Assembly: GCF_000423625.1 (NCBI RefSeq) | Contig: NZ_AUII01000005.1 | Span: forward strand, 62,001 to 126,000 | DNA: 64,000 bases | Reading direction: 5' to 3' | DNA from: Pseudonocardia asaccharolytica DSM 44247 = NBRC 16224 | GTDB lineage: Bacteria > Actinomycetota > Actinomycetes > Mycobacteriales > Pseudonocardiaceae | In this document: in pieces, positions 9,240 through 17,091 of the stretch | How the letters are laid out: every line of letters starts with the position of its first letter | Position numbering within the stretch: position 1 is the stretch's first letter | Translations under genes and position numbers: made by a program | The notes under the pieces: model-generated | The model's input: the letters and a program-made list of their open reading frames with translations, nothing else | Told to the model about the DNA's origin: nothing | Database searches by the model: none

Positions 9240-10588
9240 TCGACCAGCCCCGACGCGACATCCCGCGGCGCGCGCGGCGCGAGTGGCTCGTCCGGGACGC
9301 CGACGGCGATCGCGCCCAGCGGCTGCCAGTCCGCGGGCAACCCGAGCACATGTCGCACGACGTCCGGCGCGAAGATCGTCGAACCGACCCAGCACGAGGC
9401 CAGGCCCTCCGCGGCCAGTGCGATCAGCAGCGACTGCACCGCGGCGCCCCCCGCGACGGTGAACATCTCCCGCTCGGCCGCCCGCCGCCGCTCGTCCGGA
9501 TAGGGCTGTGTGCCCTCGCCGATGCGGAAGGCCAGCACGAGCTCGGGCGCCCGGCGCAACAGGTCACCGCGGGCGAGCCTGCGCTCGACCTCGTCGGCCG
9601 GGCGGCCGTCGCGCTCCAGGTCGGCGCGCCACCGGTCGCGCATGGCGTCGAGCAGCGCGGTGCGCCGCGCGGGATCGCGCATCCAGCCGAAGCGGAACGG
9701 CGCGCTGTGATGGGGCGCGGGCGCGGTCAGGGCGATCCCGACGGCCCGGCGCACCGCCTCCGGATCGACGGCCGCCGCGGCGAAGCTGCGTGAGCTGCGC
9801 CGCAGCAGCACAGCCTCCCGGCGACCCTGCTCGATCGCCTCCTGGGTGCCGAGCCAGAACAGGTCCTCCTCCAGCGGCCGGACGAGGTCGCGGGCGGTCG
9901 AGCCGTCGTCGCCGGGCCGCAGCCCGCGCACGACCGCCACCGGCAGCCCGCCGAGCTTGCCCTTGACCAGGTCCGCGGCGGCGGCGATCTCATCGGCCAG
10001 CGCCACCTCGGTGACCAGTAGCTCGTTGCCCTGGGGGTCCGAGGTGCCGCCGTAGCGGTGCAGCACGGCCATCCCGGCCGCGCCGATCGCGACGTCGGTC
10101 TGCCCGACCCGCCACGTTCGCCCCATCGTGTCCGTGACGACGACCGCGACCTCGACGCCGAGCAGGGCCCGCAGCCCCCCGCGCAGCCGCTCGGCGCTCG
10201 CGTCGGGGTCGGCGGGCAGCAACGCGAGCTCGTCGGGCCGGACGTTGGAGGCGTCGACGCCCGCGGCGGCCTGGACGAGGCCCAGCTTGCTGGCGACGAT
10301 CAGGGTCTTCCCGCGGCGGGCCAGTACCCGCTCGGTCTCGCCGTCGATCAGGCGGCGGCGCAGCGCATCGCGTTGCTCGGGGTCGGCGGGCGCGTCGACC
10401 AGCCTGCCCTCGACCTTGGAGACGATCTTGCTCGTCACCACCACGACGTCGCCGTCAGCGAGCCACGGCGCGGCGGCGGCGAGCGCGGCGGCCAGGTCCG
10501 CACCGGGCCGGAACTCCGGAAGACCACGCACGGGAAGGATCTGCACCGCACCGGGCGCGGCGTGGTCCACGGCGGGGTGCTCAGCCAA
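9233..10588 (-). CDS. fbiB: Coenzyme F420 gamma-glutamyl ligase / dehydro-F420-0 reductase
   Basis: FbiB (451 aa from a TTG at 10588; a GTG at 10570 is equally possible) adds glutamates to F420-0 through its N-terminal CofE domain. It reduces dehydro-F420-0 through its C-terminal FMN-dependent nitroreductase-like domain. The N-terminal domain shows [34 protein letters not shown], a [17 protein letters not shown] region and [16 protein letters not shown]. The C-terminal domain begins near [19 protein letters not shown] and includes [14 protein letters not shown] and [17 protein letters not shown]. The start overlaps the fbiA stop, so the two are translationally coupled. The product is cytosolic. 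Confidence 0.95.
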   Translation of the reverse strand: MAEHPAVDHAAPGAVQILPVRGLPEFRPGADLAAALAAAAPWLADGDVVVVTSKIVSKVEGRLVDAPADPEQRDALRRRLIDGETERVLARRGKTLIVASKLGLVQAAAGVDASNVRPDELALLPADPDASAERLRGGLRALLGVEVAVVVTDTMGRTWRVGQTDVAIGAAGMAVLHRYGGTSDPQGNELLVTEVALADEIAAAADLVKGKLGGLPVAVVRGLRPGDDGSTARDLVRPLEEDLFWLGTQEAIEQGRREAVLLRRSSRSFAAAAVDPEAVRRAVGIALTAPAPHHSAPFRFGWMRDPARRTALLDAMRDRWRADLERDGRPADEVERRLARGDLLRRAPELVLAFRIGEGTQPYPDERRRAAEREMFTVAGGAAVQSLLIALAAEGLASCWVGSTIFAPDVVRHVLGLPADWQPLGAIAVGVPDEPLAPRAPRDVASGLVEW

Positions 10589-11585
10589 CGCCGACCCCGG
10601 CCAGCTCGAACGCCTGCCGCGCCATCTGGGCGGTCGCCTCGACATCGGACATGAGCAACGGCGCCGACCGGACCTGCGCGCCCGGCACGTCGGCGGTGTC
10701 GGTGGTGTGCACGAGCCAGCCGTCGAGCAGGCCGCCCGCGCCGCGGCCACCGTAGTGCCGTCCGACCGCCTCCGCGGTGGTGTCCACCCCGATCGCCGAG
10801 AGGCACGCGTCGGCCATCCCGCGCAGCGGGCGGCCGCCGACGATCGGTGACAGCCCGACGATCTTCGCCTTCGTCGCGACCAGTGCCTGCGCCATGCCCG
10901 GCACCTGGATCAGCGTCCCGATGCTCACCACCGGGTTCGACGGCGCGACGAGCACCACGTCGGCGGTCTCGATGGTCGCACGGACCTCGGGCAGCACGGC
11001 GGCCTCGTCCGCGCCCACCGAGGCGAACCGGTGGGCGGTGAGCCTGGCCTGGTACCGGACCCACCACTCCTGGAAGTGGATCGCCACCTGCGGCGGCGCG
11101 TCGGGGCCGGGTTCCGGGTTGTCGACGACGACGTGGGTCTCCACCCGGTCGTCGGTGACCGGAAGCAGCCGCACACCCGGTTGCCAGCGGTGGCACAGGG
11201 CCTCGGTGACCTGGGAGAGCGGGTACCCCGCGCGCAGCATCCGGGTGCGCACGAGATGGGTGGCGAGGTCGCGGTCGCCGAGTCCGAACCAGGTGGGGTC
11301 GGCACCGTAGGCGGCCAGTTCGTCGCGCACCGCCCAGGTCTCGCCGGCCCGGCCCCAGCCGCGTCCGGTGTCGATACCGCCACCGAGGGTGTAGAGACAG
11401 GTGTCCAGATCGGGGCAGATACGCAGGCCGTGCAGCCAGATGTCGTCGCCGACGTTGACCACCGCGGTGATCTCGTGCGGCGCCCCCGATGGGGCGGCGC
11501 CGACGGCGGGCAGACCCAGCGCGGCCTTGACCCCGAGCAGGAACCGGGCACCCCCGACCCCGCCGACGAGTACGACGACTCTCAC
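10581..11585 (-). CDS. fbiA: 2-phospho-L-lactate (or PEP) transferase of F420 synthesis
   Basis: FbiA/CofD (334 aa) transfers the phosphoenolpyruvate- or lactate-derived moiety from the activated guanosine donor to Fo. The N-terminus [18 protein letters not shown] is the Rossmann-like nucleotide-binding loop. [38 protein letters not shown] and [14 protein letters not shown] are typical CofD motifs. The GTG start at 11585 was chosen because it directly precedes this loop. The TGA of the upstream decayed hydrolase overlaps it (GTGA), indicating an older three-gene coupling. It pairs with fbiB immediately downstream. Confidence 0.95.
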   Translation of the reverse strand: MRVVVLVGGVGGARFLLGVKAALGLPAVGAAPSGAPHEITAVVNVGDDIWLHGLRICPDLDTCLYTLGGGIDTGRGWGRAGETWAVRDELAAYGADPTWFGLGDRDLATHLVRTRMLRAGYPLSQVTEALCHRWQPGVRLLPVTDDRVETHVVVDNPEPGPDAPPQVAIHFQEWWVRYQARLTAHRFASVGADEAAVLPEVRATIETADVVLVAPSNPVVSIGTLIQVPGMAQALVATKAKIVGLSPIVGGRPLRGMADACLSAIGVDTTAEAVGRHYGGRGAGGLLDGWLVHTTDTADVPGAQVRSAPLLMSDVEATAQMARQAFELAGVGVG

Positions 11586-12090
11586 CCGTGCGAGCCTACG
11601 GCGCGCCATCCGTTGATCAGTTCCGGCCCGTAGCGATGGCCGTGACCCGGTGCGGCGTCGAGCGCGGCGAGCAGGCTGCCCGCGGTCTGTCAGAACGAGA
11701 CGAGGGCAGCCACGGCCCTGGCCAGCCCTCCGGCCGCTCGACGAGCAGCCGTGGGGAGAACCAGACGACGGGATCGTCGGCGTGTCGCACCGCCGTGAAC
11801 CTGTCGGGTACCGGCTCCCATCCCGCGGCCGGGGTACCGGCGACGAGCACGCCGTCGGCGCCGTCGGCGGCCGAGCGCGCGGCGATCGCCCCGAGGCTCT
11901 CGCCGTACATCAGCGGCCGCGGCCGGTCCGCGGCCGCGATCGCGTCCAGCCGGGCGCGCACCGCGGCGACCACCGCCGCCGCGTTCTCCCGCGCCGCCCC
12001 TGCGTCGCGCACGTCTCCTGCCAACTCGGCCGCCGCGCGTACTGGACGGCGACGGTGGCGACGTCGTCGACCTGGGACGAACCGGAATCG
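11582..12090 (-). pseudogene. Remnant of an alpha/beta-hydrolase (DUF2319-like) gene
   Basis: Pieces of one protein are spread over several minus-strand frames. In order they are VDDVATVAVQYARRPSWQ (near 12010-12060), LAGDVRDAGAAREN leading to MYGESLGAIAARSA (nucleophile serine motif), RHADDPVVWFSPRLLVERP, and, after a further frameshift, LAALDAAPGHGHRYGPEL and INGWRAV ending at a TGA that overlaps the fbiA start. These match the C-terminal catalytic domain of DUF2319-type membrane hydrolases. The large N-terminal membrane part is absent. At least two frameshifts are needed to join the pieces, so it is non-functional. The upper boundary is approximate. Confidence 0.75.
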
Positions 12091-12096
12091 GGATCG

Positions 12097-12824
12097 CCCC
12101 GTTTCTCGGGTTGGCCGTTTCTCGGGTTGGCCGCCGGGCCGCCGCTCGCACTGGCCCTGACCCGCCCGATGCTCGGCTGGCTGGCCTCGGCGGCCGGGGC
12201 CCTGCTCGCCGCCACCCTCCCGATCGCCGACGGCGATCCGTGGCCGTGGCCGATCCCGCACGGGCTGGTGCTGCTCGCCCTGCTGTTCGCGGTGGTCGCG
12301 CGGGAGAAAGCCCACCGCATCGTGCTCGAGGAGCGTGCCCGCATCGCCCGCGACCTCCACGACGTCGTCGCCCACCACATGTCGCTCGTCGTTGTGCAGG
12401 CCGAGACGGCGCCCTACCGGGTGCCTGACCTCCCCGACTCCGCCCGCGCGGAACTGGCCTCGATCGGCGACGCCGCCAGGGCCGCGCTCACCGAGACCCG
12501 TGCTGCTGACCGTGCTGCGCCAGGACGGCGACGCGCCCGCCCACGCCCCGCAACCCGGCGTCGACCAGCTCGGCGAACTCGTCGAGGCCGCCCGGCGGGC
12601 CGGGGTGCGGGTGGAGGTCGAGGCCGAGGTCGACGAGCAGCTCGGTGAGTGGCCAACGCCGCCCACCGGGTGCCGAGCCCGGCGCGGCGTCCGTTGCGGC
12701 CGGGCACGGCATCACCGGCATGCGCGAACGCGTCCGAGCCGAGGGCGGCGAGCTGACGGTCGGGCCCACCCACGACGGGCTCTTCACGGTGGAGGCCAGG
12801 CCGCCGACCAGAATGGCCGGATGA
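12097..12824 (+). pseudogene. Decayed sensor histidine kinase (NarL-partner, HisKA_3 type)
   Basis: Three frame segments make up one degraded kinase. The first has membrane segments and the dimerisation/phosphoacceptor motif ERARIARDLHDVVAHHMS (about 12328-12380) and runs to AALTETR near 12500. The second carries LLTVLRQDGDAPAHAP to EVDEQLGEW (12503-12650). The third is GHGITGMRERVRAEGGEL ending at TGA 12822-12824. The first ATPase box (N box) is deleted between segments two and three. There is no usable start codon and no sensor domain. The TGA overlaps the ATG of the response regulator (ATGA), the normal layout of such pairs. Confidence 0.85.
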
Positions 12825-13104
12825 GCGACGCGAGGGGTGGCCGGCCGATCAGGGTTGTCGTCGTCAACGACCAGGCGATGGTCCGGCACGGGTTCGCGGC
12901 GCTGCTGGCCGCCCAGCCCGGGATCGAGGTCGTCGGCGACGCCGCGGACGGGCTGCTCGCCCCCCGCGTCACCCGCAGGCTCATCGAGGAGTTCGCCGCC
13001 CGTCCCGCGGCGCAGCGGGTGCGACCCGACCGGCTCGCCGCACTGACCGCGCGCAGGCCGTCGTCGTCGCCTACGAGACGGGCCTGGTCAGGGCGGGCGG
13101 CTGA
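12821..13104 (+). pseudogene. Decayed NarL-family response regulator
   Basis: The ATG at 12821 opens a receiver domain, IRVVVVNDQAMVRHGFAALL then IEVVGDAADG. The frame then jumps directly to the interdomain linker LLAPRVTRRLIEEFA and, after loss of the DNA-binding helix-turn-helix, to the frameshifted tail QAVVVAYETGLVRAGG ending at TGA 13102-13104. The phosphoacceptor Asp, the rest of the receiver and the LuxR-type HTH are missing, and the first acidic residue of the DD pair is Asn. The intact family is about 210-220 residues; this would yield about 95. It pairs with the broken kinase just upstream. Confidence 0.85.
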
Positions 13105-13113
13105 GCGGGCCGG

Positions 13114-14031
13114 CTAGATCGCCCGGTAGTCCCGTGGGGCGAACCGCGGCCCGAACCGGGGACGGCGAAAGCCGGAGAGCTCGATGTAGCGCACTGCCCG
13201 CTGCCGCTGCGGGACATACGGGGCGAGCACGGCGAGCAGGCCCGCGTCGTCGAGCGGGCGGCCGACCAGCGCCCAGCCGACAAGGCTCGGGACGTGCAGA
13301 TCCCCGAAGCTGACGGCGTCCGGGTCGCCCCACGCGCGCTGGGCGGCCTCCGCCGCCGTCCACACCCCGATCCCGGGCACCCGCCGCAGCAGTTGCCGGC
13401 CGGCTTCGCCACCCAGCTCCACGGCCCGCTCGAGCCGGGGCGCGACGACGGCCGCGGCCAGGATCGCGCGACGGCGTTTCGAGTCGACGCCCGCGCGGTG
13501 CCATTCCCAGTCCGGGATGGCCCGGATCCGCGCGGGCGACGGCGGCACGTGCAGGCCCTCGGGAGCGGGGCCGGGAGCCGGGTCGCCGAAGCGCCGGCAC
13601 AGCTCGCGCCACGACCGTCGGGCCTCCACGCCGGTCACCTTCTGCTCCAGGATCGCCGGAACCAGCACGTCCCACACCCGCCGGGTGGAGCCCAGCCGCA
13701 GGCCCGGCATTCGTTGCGCCGCGTCCCCGACGATCCGGTGGTGGGCGACAAACCGCTCCGGGTCGTCGTCGGCGCCGAGCAGCGCGGGGAGGCCGTCGAG
13801 GGTCCACGCCGCGCCGGGCCCCCACGCCGCGGCGACGACGGTGCCGTCCGCGCGCCGGTGCAGCCGCAGCGTCGCCGGGCCGTCGGAGGTCGTCGCGACC
13901 CGCCAGATCCCCGATGCTCCCGAACCGTCGTCGACCGACCGCCAGGTCGGGTCGCCGCGACCGCGGCGCAGCGGGGCGAGCACCCCGGCGAGGTCCAGCG
14001 GGAACGGCGGCCGCCACTCCCGCTCGATCAT
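13114..14031 (-). CDS. DNA-3-methyladenine glycosylase-like HhH DNA repair protein
   Basis: The 305-residue protein belongs to the HhH-GPD superfamily of base-excision glycosylases, most like AlkA. The C-terminal half has ILEQKVTGVEARRSWRELC, the helix-hairpin-helix LLRRVPGIGVWTAAEAAQRA and, about 15 residues on, DAVSFGDLHVPS, whose Asp occupies the catalytic position. The N-terminal half is an AlkA-like beta domain (WRVATTSDGPATLRLHRRAD). It would remove alkylated purines. It starts at an ATG just downstream of the first copy of the 46-bp palindrome and may share a transcript with the guanylyltransferase gene upstream. Confidence 0.85.
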   Translation of the reverse strand: MIEREWRPPFPLDLAGVLAPLRRGRGDPTWRSVDDGSGASGIWRVATTSDGPATLRLHRRADGTVVAAAWGPGAAWTLDGLPALLGADDDPERFVAHHRIVGDAAQRMPGLRLGSTRRVWDVLVPAILEQKVTGVEARRSWRELCRRFGDPAPGPAPEGLHVPPSPARIRAIPDWEWHRAGVDSKRRRAILAAAVVAPRLERAVELGGEAGRQLLRRVPGIGVWTAAEAAQRAWGDPDAVSFGDLHVPSLVGWALVGRPLDDAGLLAVLAPYVPQRQRAVRYIELSGFRRPRFGPRFAPRDYRAI

Positions 14032-14045
14032 GCTGCCCTCCGACC

Positions 14046-14088
14046 CCCGTGAGTGCGTGACAGTGTTCTAACACTGTTACGCACTCAC
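14046..14088. repeat. Palindromic repeat, copy 1 of 3
   Basis: Arms 14049-14067 (GTGAGTGCGTGACAGTGTT) and 14070-14088 pair with one mismatch around a 2-nt centre. The copy lies between the glycosylase start and the guanylyltransferase stop, both on the minus strand. The same element occurs at 19511-19556 and 38463-38508. Confidence 0.92.
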
Positions 14089-14095
14089 AGAGGGG

Positions 14096-15169
14096 TTAGA
14101 CGTCGGGAGAGAAACGTACCCCGTGCGGCGGGAGGATCACGTCGGGCCACAGCCGCAACCCGCCGCGCAGCTCGCACTGGGCTCCGACGACCGCGCGGTC
14201 ACCGACGACGGTGTCGACGACGCTCGCGCCCTGGCCGACCCGTGCCCCGGCCCCGATCACGGCGTGCTCGATGATCGCGCCCTCGTCGACCGCCGCGCCG
14301 TCGAACAGCATCGCGCCCTCGATCCGCGCGCCCGCGCCGATCTGCACCCCGCGCCCGACGGTCGTCCCACCGAACACCAGGGCGCCCTCGGCGATCTTCG
14401 CGCCCTCCAGCAGCATCACCTCGCCGGTCGGACCGGGCAGCGCCGCCGACGGCGCCACCCCGCGAACCAGGTCGGCCGAGCCGTGGATCAGATCCGCCGG
14501 GGTTCCCATATCCCGCCAGTAGGCGTTGTCGACGTGTCCCGACACTCGGGCCCCCGCGGCGAGCAGCCCGGGGAAGGTCTCGCGCTCCACCGACACCGGA
14601 CGCCCCTGCGGGATCGTGTCGATCACCGAGCGGCGGAAGACGTAGCAGCCGGCGTTGATCTGGTCGGTCGGCGGGTCGTCGGTCTTCTCCAGGAAGTCGA
14701 GCACCCGCCCGTCGGCGTCGGTCGGTACGCACCCGTAGGCGCGCGGGTCCTGCACCCGCACGAGATGCAGGGTCACATCGGCCGCGGTACGGCGGTGGGT
14801 GCCGACAACGGCGCCGAGGTCCGTGCCGCACAGCACGTCACCGTTGAAGACGAGAACATCGGCGGCGGTGAGGTGCTCGGCGACGTTGCGGATTCCGCCG
14901 CCGGTGCCCAGCGGCTGGTCCTCGACCACATAGCGCAGCTCAAGGCCGAGCGCGGCGCCGTCACCGAAGTACGCCGAGAACGTCTCGGCCAGGTACGACG
15001 TTCCAAGCACGACTCGCCGCACCCCCGCGGCTCGGATCCGGGACAGCAGGTGGGCCAGGAAGGGCACACCGGCGGTGGGCAGCATCGGCTTCGGGGCCGA
15101 GAGGGTCAGCGGCCGCAGCCGGGTGCCCTTTCCCCCGACGAGCACCACCGCTTCGACGTCGTCCAGCAC
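14096..15169 (-). CDS. manC: Mannose-1-phosphate guanylyltransferase (NDP-sugar synthase)
   Basis: The 357-residue enzyme makes an NDP-sugar, most likely GDP-mannose from mannose-1-P and GTP, by analogy with Rv3264c in the same neighbourhood. The N-terminal nucleotidyltransferase domain shows AVVLVGGKGTRLRPLTLSAP, then VFNGDVLCGTDLG and FLEKTDDPPTDQINAGCYVF. The C-terminal part is a left-handed beta-helix of hexapeptide repeats (IAEGALVFGGTTVGRGVQIG onward). The GTG start at 15169 has GAAGGA upstream. Its 5' end overlaps the 3' end of the upstream glycosyltransferase gene by 64 bp. Sugar specificity is inferred, not seen. Confidence 0.87.
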   Translation of the reverse strand: MLDDVEAVVLVGGKGTRLRPLTLSAPKPMLPTAGVPFLAHLLSRIRAAGVRRVVLGTSYLAETFSAYFGDGAALGLELRYVVEDQPLGTGGGIRNVAEHLTAADVLVFNGDVLCGTDLGAVVGTHRRTAADVTLHLVRVQDPRAYGCVPTDADGRVLDFLEKTDDPPTDQINAGCYVFRRSVIDTIPQGRPVSVERETFPGLLAAGARVSGHVDNAYWRDMGTPADLIHGSADLVRGVAPSAALPGPTGEVMLLEGAKIAEGALVFGGTTVGRGVQIGAGARIEGAMLFDGAAVDEGAIIEHAVIGAGARVGQGASVVDTVVGDRAVVGAQCELRGGLRLWPDVILPPHGVRFSPDV

Positions 15170-15996
15170 GTTCCTTCGCTCTCTGATTCGCAGGTTGAGG
15201 TACGGCGCAGCGCGGCGGCCCGCGCCGCGAGCAGTGTCGCGAACACCGCGCGCAGCGGCGCCCGCCGCAGCCCGCGGTGGCGTTCGGACAGGTATCGCCG
15301 GGCGAGGCGATGCTGCTCGTCGAGCGGCATCGCGCAGCCGGCGGGCCCGGTTCCGGTCCGCACGGCGGACGCGCCGGGTACGACCACGGTCAACCAGCCC
15401 GCCCGGCACAGCCGGTCGGCGAGGTCGCGGTCCGCGAGCGGGGCGGGATAGCGGGCGTCGAAACCGTCGACGGAGTCGAACGCGGTGCGCCGCAGCAGCA
15501 GGCACCCGCCCGGCAGCAGGCCTGTCGGACCCTCGACGGCACCCTCGTCGCCGCAGGGGTCGGGACATGCCCCCACAGACCAGGCCCGGGCCAACAACGC
15601 ATCCGCGATCCACCGGCCCGGCAGCGGCGCTCCACCGGGATCGGTCGGGCGGGGGCCCAGCGCCCCGGCCCGCGGCCAGCGCAGGCCCGCCGCCAGCAGC
15701 GCGTCGAGCGCCCCCTCGCCCCACACGACGTCCGGCTCAGCCACCGCGATCCAGCCCACCCGGGCGTCGAGCCCGGCAACCGCGCGGTTGACCGCCCCCG
15801 GATAGCCGATGTCCTCCCCGATCGTCAGCATGTCCGCCGTGGCGCGGGGGCTGCCGCTGTTCGCGACGAGGAACCGGAAGCGCCTCCCGGTGGCGCGGGC
15901 CGCGGAGGCGCGCAGCCGTTCCACCGGGTCGTCCGCCGACCGGCTGACCGTGATCACGGCCAGCTCCTCGCCGTCGCAGGCCGGATCGGGCTCCAC
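15106..15996 (-). CDS. GT2 glycosyltransferase, WbbL-like rhamnosyltransferase candidate
   Basis: The 296-residue frame has a GTG start at 15996. It shows the loose GT-A pattern of WbbL-type rhamnosyltransferases: FLVANSGS, GEDIGYPGAVNRAVAGLDAR, an AEPDVVWGEGALDALL segment in place of the usual NPD motif, and FDARYPAPLADRDLADRLCRAG. In M. tuberculosis the gene at this place is wbbL1 (Rv3265c), which puts rhamnose on the mycolyl-arabinogalactan linker; that assignment is by position. The last 20 or so residues (after AALRRTST) run 64 bp into the guanylyltransferase gene in another frame and look unlike the family, so a frameshift near the 3' end is possible. Confidence 0.75.
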   Translation of the reverse strand: MEPDPACDGEELAVITVSRSADDPVERLRASAARATGRRFRFLVANSGSPRATADMLTIGEDIGYPGAVNRAVAGLDARVGWIAVAEPDVVWGEGALDALLAAGLRWPRAGALGPRPTDPGGAPLPGRWIADALLARAWSVGACPDPCGDEGAVEGPTGLLPGGCLLLRRTAFDSVDGFDARYPAPLADRDLADRLCRAGWLTVVVPGASAVRTGTGPAGCAMPLDEQHRLARRYLSERHRGLRRAPLRAVFATLLAARAAALRRTSTCESESEGTCWTTSKRWCSSGERAPGCGR

Positions 15997-16028
15997 GGCG
16001 GCCCACCCTAGCGGGCGATGGTCGAGCG

Positions 16029-16901
16029 TCAGCTGGGTCCACCTCGCCGAGCGGCGTGACGTTGCGTTCGCTCACCCGCCCCGTACCCGGCGATCAGGTT
16101 CCGGTACGCGACCCGGCGCAGCCCCACAGGCACCAGCCGGTACCCCCCCCGCACCGCCACGTTGCGGACGTACTGCGCGCGGGTGGTGAACCCGAGCCGT
16201 CGGAACCGTCGCTGGATCGCCAGTTCGGCGCGCAGCTGGGCGAGCCCGCCGCGCCGGGCGTAGGCGCCCGCCCCCACGCGGTACTTCACCAGCGGCTCGC
16301 CGACGTTGGCGACCCGGGCGCCTGCGATGATCAGCTTCGCCCAGAGCAGGTAGTCCTCCATCAGCGCGAAGTCGGTATAGCCGCCGACGGCGCGGACGAG
16401 ATCGCGGCGGTACACCACGGTCGGGTGGTTGAACGGGTCGGCGAAGCGGGCGCGGGCGGCGATATCGGCGGGATCGGTCGGCGGGGTACGCCTACCGAGC
16501 TCCTCCCCGGAGTGGTCACCGAACTCGATCAGCCCGGAACCGACGAGGTCGGCGCCCGCCTCGATGATCGGTAACTGCACCGCGAAACGGTGCGGGAGGC
16601 TGATGTCGTCGGCGTCCATCCGCGCGACGATCGGGTGCGCGCACGCCCCCAGCCCGGCGTCGAGCGCCGGTCCGAGGCCGACGTTGCGCTTCAGCGCCAC
16701 GACCTCGACCGGCACCGGGCTGGCGGCGGCCAGTTCGTCGATGCGCGCCGCGAGCCGCGCGTCGACGGGGCCGTCGCGGACGATCACGACCTGGTCCGGG
16801 CGCCGGGTCTGTTCGACCACTGTGGAGCGGAAGGCGTCGGCGAGGAAGTCGGGCCGGTCACCCGCCCAGACCGGAAGCAGCAGCGACAACGGCTCGGGCA
16901 C
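16029..16901 (-). CDS. GT2 family glycosyltransferase (AmsE-like)
   Basis: The 290-residue protein begins at GTG 16901 with LSLLLPVWAGDRPDFLADAF. It carries the nucleotide-sugar loop QVVIVRDGP, LKRNVGLGPALDAGL, the metal-binding IVARMDADDISLPHRF (DADD) and the acceptor-side MEDYLLWAKLI. This set is typical of AmsE-like cytosolic glycosyltransferases that act on lipid-linked sugars. It stands where rmlD would be in the mycobacterial order. Donor and acceptor are unknown. Confidence 0.85.
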   Translation of the reverse strand: MPEPLSLLLPVWAGDRPDFLADAFRSTVVEQTRRPDQVVIVRDGPVDARLAARIDELAAASPVPVEVVALKRNVGLGPALDAGLGACAHPIVARMDADDISLPHRFAVQLPIIEAGADLVGSGLIEFGDHSGEELGRRTPPTDPADIAARARFADPFNHPTVVYRRDLVRAVGGYTDFALMEDYLLWAKLIIAGARVANVGEPLVKYRVGAGAYARRGGLAQLRAELAIQRRFRRLGFTTRAQYVRNVAVRGGYRLVPVGLRRVAYRNLIAGYGAGERTQRHAARRGGPS

Positions 16902-17091
16902 GCCCGGAGCATATCGACGCGTGCCCCGGCTCACCGCGACCGGGCGCGACACGCCGAGCCGCTACCGGGCCGCCGGCCGCTCCGTGATGCACTCTGAGCG
17001 CCCGGTCCGCGCGGGCGCGAACGGGTCGGAGAGCGGAATCGCCGTCGGGCGGTGAAAGTCGGCCGGTGGACGCGGGAGCGGAGGGAGGCAT

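Noticed and set aside
11650-12090. Intact + strand gene upstream of the broken kinase
   Set aside because: The frame is open, but before about 12090 it is antisense to the hydrolase remnant and has no kinase-like sequence.
14046-14088. Palindrome copies considered as insertion sequence ends
   Set aside because: No transposase lies near any of the three copies and no target duplication could be identified; they were kept as a repeat family only.
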